A stretch of DNA of 64,000 bases from Dyadobacter sp. SG02 (GTDB lineage: Bacteria > Bacteroidota > Bacteroidia > Cytophagales > Spirosomataceae), in contig NZ_FNYL01000009.1 of assembly GCF_900109045.1 (NCBI RefSeq), positions 124,001-188,000 on the forward strand, written 5' to 3'. The notes under the pieces are model-generated. The model did not search any database. It was not told the origin of the DNA and worked only from the letters and a program-made list of their open reading frames with translations. Of the stretch, positions 58,788-64,000 are shown piece after piece. Each line of letters opens with the position of its first letter. Positions within the stretch are counted from its first letter, which is position 1. The position numbers and the translations under genes were made by a program.

Positions 58788-59405
58788 TCAGTTTACCGGG
58801 TCAGTCTGCTTTCGTTTGAGACGAAGTTCTTTTAATGATAAAATGCCCAGTTTTTTGAAAATAATTTGTCGGTAGTGTGTGACCGTCGCCGGTTTAACAT
58901 GGATTTTCTCCGCAATATGCCGGCGGCTTAACCCGGCGGCAAGAAGGTCGGCCACTTCTTCCTGGCGGGCCGTGAGTGCCGGGAAGGAAAGATCGCCTAT
59001 AACAGCGGATACGAGCTGTTCCTGAACTTGTTCACTGATAAACCTTTTGCCAATATTGGCATCAAGCAATGCGCTTCTAAACTCTTTTGAAGACGAATTG
59101 CTGGAAAACAGCCCGTTGACGCCCCCCTTTAACAACAATCGCATTAGCGTAAAGTCCGATCTAAGGTTTACCCAAATGATCATGTCAGGAGCTGCTTTCT
59201 TGATTGCGGCGATCAGATCGAGATCCGTAGCGTTCAGGCCTGCAAGGTCGATAAACGCAAGCTGAAATGTCTTTTCATGGCAAATCATCAGGGTTTGGGT
59301 TAGTGAGCCTGTTTCGGTAAAACGGGTAGTGTGTATAGTATCAAGTATTACAGAGCGCAGGCCTGAAACAATCAATGGACTATCGGTAATCAAAAGAACT
59401 TCCAT
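58788..59405 (-). CDS. NarL/LuxR-type response regulator, divergent receiver
   Basis: A 205-residue regulator. Asp53 (AFIDLAG) is kept, but the acidic pair is reduced to Asp8-Ser9 (ITDSP) and the conserved Lys is replaced by Ser (LFSSNSS). The C-terminal helix-turn-helix reads LTARQEEVADLLAAGLSRRHIAEKIHVKPATVTHYRQIIFKKLGI. The same two losses occur in the regulator at 28980. It lies 104 bases after the kinase gene and 11 bases before the canonical regulator. It may bind DNA independently of phosphorylation, or form a heterodimer with its neighbour (inference). Confidence 0.92.
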   Translation of the reverse strand: MEVLLITDSPLIVSGLRSVILDTIHTTRFTETGSLTQTLMICHEKTFQLAFIDLAGLNATDLDLIAAIKKAAPDMIIWVNLRSDFTLMRLLLKGGVNGLFSSNSSSKEFRSALLDANIGKRFISEQVQEQLVSAVIGDLSFPALTARQEEVADLLAAGLSRRHIAEKIHVKPATVTHYRQIIFKKLGILSLKELRLKRKQTDPVN

Positions 59406-59433
59406 TATAGAATACTATTTCGACACATCGTAC

Positions 59434-59507
59434 ACAAATGTAGGTGGTCGATGATTAGTAATTTGTAGTGCTATGCTGTTATTACAACTACATATTTGTA
59501 GGGTTGT
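59434..59507. promoter_or_regulatory. CTACA/TGTAG motif cluster upstream of the regulator pair
   Basis: CTACATATTTGTAG at 59488-59501 is a 5-bp inverted repeat (CTACA/TGTAG) inside a longer imperfect palindrome (ACAAC ... GTTGT, 59484-59507). TTTGTAG occurs again at 59462 and AATGTAGG at 59437. It lies in the 104 bases between the kinase and the regulator pair. The perfect palindrome at 22672-22683 before the other surface locus has the same half-sites. Confidence 0.45.
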
Positions 59508-59509
59508 AT

Positions 59510-61777
59510 TTACATGAAATGGGTCTGGTCAGAAAACGTCAAAGTAACGTTTGTACCGTCATTTCCACTCCGCATGCCCAGCCTCACTTTGGCGAACGGT
59601 GCGAGTTCTTTCACGATGATCAAACCTAAACCACTGAGCTTGTCCGGTGCCGCCAATGGCCCGTCTTGTCTAAACCATTCGACAATGGCAGATGGCAAAC
59701 CTGAGCCGGTGTCCCGGACCGATAAGGATACAGCCCCGTTGACGTTTGACCATTCAGCGTAGATGGTGCCATTCTCGGTGTACTTGTTGGCATTATCAGT
59801 CAGGTTTCGGATAATGATATGCAGCAGTTGAGGGTTTGTGAAAACCCTTGCGTCCTGGGGCACATTATTTTGAAAAATGTTGGAATTTGCCCGGGCAGTC
59901 TTTGCATACAAATGGAAACTTCTATCAACGACACCGGCCAGGGCGATTTCTTCCATTTTTACCTCTGTATTGTATACTTGTACTTTCATGTAAGTCAAAA
60001 GCTCGTCGGTTGATTGCTTGATCAGCCTTATGGCATTTTCAAGCTGGCTGTTGAGATGCACGGCTTTATCGATCTCCTGCCGGCCAAGTAGCCGACCGAC
60101 TTCGCTGGTAACGAGTACGGCCGACGAAAGCGGAGACCGAAGGTCATGCGCCATGGAAGTGAGCAGCCGTGACTGCAAATGAAATTGTTGCATAAGATCG
60201 TTACGCGATATTTCGAGCGTCAGAAGGATCTGCCGAAGCTCATCGGTGCGTTCGGACACCTGTATTTCCAGTAATCTGTTTCGGTGCTCTATTTGTCTGA
60301 AGCGCATCCGCCACATCAAAAATCCAAGGATAAGTAGTAAGGCGATGGACAGTATTTGTGGCCACGTGCGTTCATACCAGGCTTTGGGGATGGATATGAC
60401 GATTTCCTTAGTCTTGTAAATGCCTTTTTGCAGATCAGTTTGTCTACGGATAATGAGCTTATGTATGCCCGATGGAAGGCTTGGATATCGGATAATGAGT
60501 TTGCCGTCTTGTTCCTTAATTTGTTGCCATTTCAGGGAAGAAGTTTCCTGGTCAGGTTCGGCCAGACAGTACGTCATATTCAGGTCTCCCTGGTCTTCAA
60601 AATACGCGGCGGAAAGAAAGACTTCGAGATTAACTGATTTGGAAAGCCGGATGGTGTCGTGGTTTGGTTCTATTACGCGATCACCAGCAACCACTTGGTC
60701 AAGCACAAAATCACCTGTTGAGGAAGAAGCGTTCTGTGAGGGGGAAACGGCAGGGCGTGTCTCGCCTGCCGGACCAATGTTGTCGGCTTGTGTGAGGTCT
60801 TTTACGAATAAACCTTTCCCGCCGGCCAGGAAAACTTTTCTATTTTTTCGGTCATGATAAATGATATCTATGCTGTCCGAGTCGAAGCTTGAATAAGATA
60901 TGAGCAGCCGCGTCGTAAGCGTGCCCTCTGGTTGCTGAGTTATCTCAAATACCTGACCGTCAATGTAAAAGAATGCCTGTGCGGTTTTGTTATTCCAGAA
61001 AAGTTTGACCGGTGTTTTATTTTTTGCGTAGCTCTCATTGCCGGTGAGATCGCCCCCGATGGAAAACAGCGACTTCTTGTTGTCGTAAATTTGGGTGAAT
61101 GATTTATTGGAATTCAAATAGTATAAGCGGCCCCCTAATGTGAAGTAATTCATTCGCTCACCAATCTTGTTTGGCACTTGATACCGGCGCTGCCAATCTC
61201 GATAGTAAGCGACCGCGGTGGGGCCGCACAGATAAAACTCCCCGTCGCCAAAATTACTTGCGACCATCGTCGATTGATCCGCATTGATGACTCTTCCCCA
61301 TCTTTCCGGCAATCCGTTGACAAAATCAAATTTATCCTTCGCGCGGAGCGCGTGTACCTTTTCATCGCGCAGTAGTACTTCATCCCCTACGGGATACACC
61401 TTACCATCCCTGATGTTCGCTCTGTTGCCGGTCGCGAAGGTCACATAGGCGACATCTAATTTACTTGGGTCACTGCTATTTCTGCGCCCCGGCGAGATGG
61501 TCCATACAGCGTTGGAAGAAGCTGCTTTGTGATCTTTGCCGAAAACACGGAAGTTACGTCCGTCGAAACGGGTCAAGCCACCTTCCGTAGCAAGCCACAC
61601 AAATCCCTTTGAATCGACTGAAAGGTCCTTGACATTATCATGCGGTAAACCATTCTTCGTAGTAAAATGCCGTATATGGACGTTTGGCTGAGAATATGCA
61701 ACGATGGAGAACAGAAAAAACCAAATACTTAAAATGGGTTTGAATTGCTGTTGATTAGAGCGTATTGTTGAGTACAT
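59510..61777 (-). CDS. Sensor histidine kinase with propeller N-terminus
   Basis: A 755-residue kinase with a signal peptide (ends AYSQ), a two-component-propeller start (FTTKNGLPHDNVKDLSVDSKGFVWLATEGGLTRFDG), a periplasmic beta-rich region, a membrane helix near residue 475-495 (LSIALLLILGFLMW), a HisKA domain with His544 (LTSMAHDLRSPLSS) and an HATPase domain (IIRNLTDNANKYTENG, DTGSGLP, GLGLIIVKEL). No receiver or DNA-binding domain is fused, so it must signal to separate regulators, most likely the pair just downstream on the same strand. Its input is unknown; propeller domains bind extracellular carbohydrates or similar signals. Confidence 0.94.
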   Translation of the reverse strand: MYSTIRSNQQQFKPILSIWFFLFSIVAYSQPNVHIRHFTTKNGLPHDNVKDLSVDSKGFVWLATEGGLTRFDGRNFRVFGKDHKAASSNAVWTISPGRRNSSDPSKLDVAYVTFATGNRANIRDGKVYPVGDEVLLRDEKVHALRAKDKFDFVNGLPERWGRVINADQSTMVASNFGDGEFYLCGPTAVAYYRDWQRRYQVPNKIGERMNYFTLGGRLYYLNSNKSFTQIYDNKKSLFSIGGDLTGNESYAKNKTPVKLFWNNKTAQAFFYIDGQVFEITQQPEGTLTTRLLISYSSFDSDSIDIIYHDRKNRKVFLAGGKGLFVKDLTQADNIGPAGETRPAVSPSQNASSSTGDFVLDQVVAGDRVIEPNHDTIRLSKSVNLEVFLSAAYFEDQGDLNMTYCLAEPDQETSSLKWQQIKEQDGKLIIRYPSLPSGIHKLIIRRQTDLQKGIYKTKEIVISIPKAWYERTWPQILSIALLLILGFLMWRMRFRQIEHRNRLLEIQVSERTDELRQILLTLEISRNDLMQQFHLQSRLLTSMAHDLRSPLSSAVLVTSEVGRLLGRQEIDKAVHLNSQLENAIRLIKQSTDELLTYMKVQVYNTEVKMEEIALAGVVDRSFHLYAKTARANSNIFQNNVPQDARVFTNPQLLHIIIRNLTDNANKYTENGTIYAEWSNVNGAVSLSVRDTGSGLPSAIVEWFRQDGPLAAPDKLSGLGLIIVKELAPFAKVRLGMRSGNDGTNVTLTFSDQTHFM

Positions 61778-62061
61778 GCAGTTAATAAAATCGCGTCACA
61801 GGAACTGGAAAGCATTCGAAGGGACGATGCACCCTAGCTGAATATTTCGGTGAATGTACTGAATTCGACGAAAAGTGATAGACTATCGAATAATTTCGAT
61901 GCCATGTATAATAAACTACTAGTCTGAGTTGGGTGAAGAGCGTGTGCAGCCGGGTATCCGCTAAGGATTTAGCATCCCACCTCCCGCTAACCTTTGTTGT
62001 ATGCGAATGTTTTGATATGTTGGGTACGAAACCAAGGCCAAAATCACCGATTTCAACGTGT

Positions 62062-63060
62062 ATGAAAATCCTGTTCTTTTCAACGAAGCCCTACGATAAA
62101 GTCTTTTTTGACACGCATAACCAGTCCTACGGTTTTGAAATCGAGTACCTGGATACGCATCTGGGCCCGCATATCGTGAACGTAGTGGACGGCCATGAGG
62201 CGGTTTGTGTGTTTGTCAACGATAAAGTGAATGCGGAAGTCATTTCGGTACTCGCCGCAAAGGGTGTCAGGATCATCGCTTTACGTTGCGCCGGTTTCAA
62301 CAATGTGGATCTGGAAGCGGCGCGCTCGCATGGCATACGCGTATGCCGCGTACCCGAGTATTCGCCCGAGGCGGTCGCCGAGCATACGGTAGCCATGCTT
62401 TTGACGCTCGTCCGAAAGACGCACAAGGCCTACAACCGCGTACGTGAACAGAACTTCTCTCTGAACGGGTTGCTCGGTTTCAATTTGTACGGCAAGACGA
62501 TCGGTGTGGTCGGCACAGGTAAAATCGGGAGTGCTTTTTGCCGGATCATGAAAGGCTTCGGCTGCCGGGTTATCGCTTATGATTTGCTACCCGATGTGCA
62601 ACTTCAATCGGCCGGGATCGAGTACCTGCCATTGGAGGCGGTGCTGAATGCGGCGGATGTGATTTCACTCCATTGCCCGCTCAACCCCGCCACGCATTAC
62701 CTGATCAACGACCGTACGCTGGCCATGATGAAGCCGGGCGTGACACTGATCAACACCAGCCGCGGCGGACTGATCAATACGGCCCATGCGATCGACGCGC
62801 TGAAAAGCAGGCACCTGGGCAATCTGGCGATCGACGTGTACGAGCAGGAAGAAAAGCTATTTTTTAAAGACCTTTCAGAAAGCATTATCGAGGACGACAC
62901 GATCCAACGCCTGATGAGCTTCCCGAATGTGCTCGTAACGGCCCACCAGGCATTTTTCACCAACGAAGCATTGACTAAAATTGCTCAGGTCACGCTCCAT
63001 AACATCGACCGCCTCCGGCAAGGGGAAGAACCCGCGCAAAGCAATGCCATACTGGTCTGA
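62062..63060 (+). CDS. D-2-hydroxyacid dehydrogenase (D-lactate dehydrogenase type)
   Basis: A 332-residue NAD-dependent enzyme. The start is ATG 62062; the frame is open upstream but without conserved residues. Signatures are RCAGFNNVDLEAA, EYSPEAVAEHTVAMLL, the cofactor turn GTGKIGSAF, the catalytic Arg in NTSRGGLINT, Glu in DVYEQEEKLF and His in AHQAFFTNEAL. The FFKD/LFFKDLS stretch is typical of fermentative D-lactate dehydrogenases (LdhA). It interconverts pyruvate and D-lactate in the cytoplasm. No partner gene is seen. Confidence 0.94.
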   Translation: MKILFFSTKPYDKVFFDTHNQSYGFEIEYLDTHLGPHIVNVVDGHEAVCVFVNDKVNAEVISVLAAKGVRIIALRCAGFNNVDLEAARSHGIRVCRVPEYSPEAVAEHTVAMLLTLVRKTHKAYNRVREQNFSLNGLLGFNLYGKTIGVVGTGKIGSAFCRIMKGFGCRVIAYDLLPDVQLQSAGIEYLPLEAVLNAADVISLHCPLNPATHYLINDRTLAMMKPGVTLINTSRGGLINTAHAIDALKSRHLGNLAIDVYEQEEKLFFKDLSESIIEDDTIQRLMSFPNVLVTAHQAFFTNEALTKIAQVTLHNIDRLRQGEEPAQSNAILV

Positions 63061-63173
63061 AAGCTTTCCGAGGGCTATACTTTGGAGAATCACGTGTTTG
63101 CCAGCAAATCAAAATACTCGTCGTCCTCGTGTGCCGGTAACCCCGGATGCTCGGCTAATCGAGTAACGGGCAT

Positions 63174-63809
63174 CTAAAAGGTGAACCAGAGGTACGGTTT
63201 GGTAGCGAAGGTCAACGCCTGTTCCAGCTGCTCACCAGGATCTTCTGCAAGTTTCGGCGCGACGGACGGGTTCTTCGGATAACCCTTTCCATCGAATTTC
63301 AAGAGCCTGTCCGCTCCCCCACTGTACACGGTCAGGTCTTTCCAGCCATTGGTCTTTTGATCAAGGATTGTGAACGGAAACTTTACGACCGTGAAATGCG
63401 TGATCAGCTTGCCCTCCGAAGACAACAGCAACGCCGTGCAACCACCCGACCCGCACCAATTCATCCCGGTGAAGCCCACCAAAAGCTCACGCTTTCCGTC
63501 ACCGTTCAAATCGGTCCCGTAATACACAAAGCGGCGTGCAGATGAATCGGCCCCAACCAACTCTTTTTCCAGTATTACCGGTAACACTCCTTTGATCAGG
63601 TTAGCTGTGGCTGCGTCTGACGCATTTTTCTCGTAGACAGATCCCGAAATGGAACCGGATGAATCAGTATCCGTGCCAACTTTCGTTGTTGCGCCTTCGG
63701 TTGGAGTTGCCTCACCGCTACTTTCTGTGCGAGACCCATCCCCGTTCTTACAACTCGTAAAGCCGATCAGTACGAGGATAAACAAAAGATAAATTTTAGA
63801 AGACATCAT
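63174..63809 (-). CDS. Lipoprotein of unknown function
   Basis: A protein of 211 residues starting at ATG 63809 (63806 also possible; a longer frame starts at 63848). The signal peptide ends in a lipobox FTSC, so it is a lipoprotein. A low-complexity Ser/Thr/Gly linker follows, then one compact domain with an FG-GAP-like YYGTDLNGDGKRELLVGF motif, a Cys pair (WCGSGGCTALLLS) and FKGYPKNPS-type beta strands. The function is unknown. It lies 113 bases from the dehydrogenase gene and is convergent with it. Confidence 0.82.
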   Translation of the reverse strand: MMSSKIYLLFILVLIGFTSCKNGDGSRTESSGEATPTEGATTKVGTDTDSSGSISGSVYEKNASDAATANLIKGVLPVILEKELVGADSSARRFVYYGTDLNGDGKRELLVGFTGMNWCGSGGCTALLLSSEGKLITHFTVVKFPFTILDQKTNGWKDLTVYSGGADRLLKFDGKGYPKNPSVAPKLAEDPGEQLEQALTFATKPYLWFTF

Positions 63810-64000
63810 ATTCAGGGAAGTGTTAAAAAAACCAAAATCAGGAGTCAAAAATCAGTTTATATAATTGTACTTTTTCAATATCACAAAAATCCATGTATGG
63901 CCGATGACTTTCCATTTGTTCAATAATTTAACCTAAATGAAGTCGAACTCTATAATTTTTACAAATTATTTTGACAAAAATAATTTATGTCTGTTAAAAA

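Overview
The window reads as chromosome of a Bacteroidetes bacterium, most likely order Cytophagales and close to Dyadobacter/Spirosomaceae (inference). The evidence is: many secreted proteins ending in a type IX secretion (T9SS) type A sorting domain; a single-chain hybrid two-component regulator next to a GH92 glycosidase; Bacteroidetes-type promoters (TTG / TAnnTTTG); FtsX-like 'MacB' permeases; and moderate GC content. I see no rRNA, tRNA, CRISPR array, transposase, integrase or phage structural cluster.

Layout. 1-7.4 kb: the start of a Tat-exported Gfo/Idh/MocA oxidoreductase, then a hybrid two-component regulator and a secreted GH92 alpha-mannosidase, a small glycan-use locus without visible SusC/D genes. 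7.4-21.7 kb: mixed metabolic, redox and stress genes. These are three short-chain dehydrogenases (one without the catalytic Tyr/Lys), DoxX, two Crp/Fnr-type regulators, an APH(3'')-type (StrA-like) aminoglycoside phosphotransferase, a tautomerase-family protein, an ArsR-like regulator with a medium-chain reductase, an HxlR regulator, RidA, a flavoprotein monooxygenase, an ABC permease, an NTF2-like protein, exonuclease III, a DUF2383 protein and a CheY-like receiver. 21.8-48 kb: a surface-protein region. It holds four small secreted proteins that share the residues QVKIG right after the signal peptide (one carries a Peptidase_S74 intramolecular chaperone domain), two duplicated T9SS cargo genes, a giant repeat-rich T9SS cargo of about 2800 codons broken by one frameshift, a WD-like lipoprotein, and an 871-aa GEVED/T9SS protein. 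It ends with a two-gene unit encoding a 1097-aa secreted protein without a sorting domain and a 353-aa T9SS protein.

Regulators are woven through this surface region: six full-length NarL/LuxR-type response regulators, one stand-alone degenerate receiver, a TPR sensor kinase of the HisKA_3 type (49.5 kb) and a classical propeller sensor kinase (59.5 kb). 48-52 kb holds a response regulator and the HisKA_3-type kinase, whose upstream regions share a 22-bp imperfect palindrome. 52-55 kb holds an HxlR regulator, an OYE-type ene-reductase, TatC and an orphan Imm5-like immunity protein. 55-62 kb is a second surface locus on the minus strand: sensor kinase, divergent response regulator, canonical response regulator, S74 tail-fibre-like protein, T9SS protein. 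The window closes with a D-2-hydroxyacid dehydrogenase and a lipoprotein.

How it may work together (inference): the two surface loci share one plan, namely S74/QVKIG secreted proteins, T9SS cargo with conserved C-termini, and a tandem pair of response regulators ordered divergent then canonical. I regard this regulated, repeat-rich and recombining cell-surface system as the most interesting content of the window.
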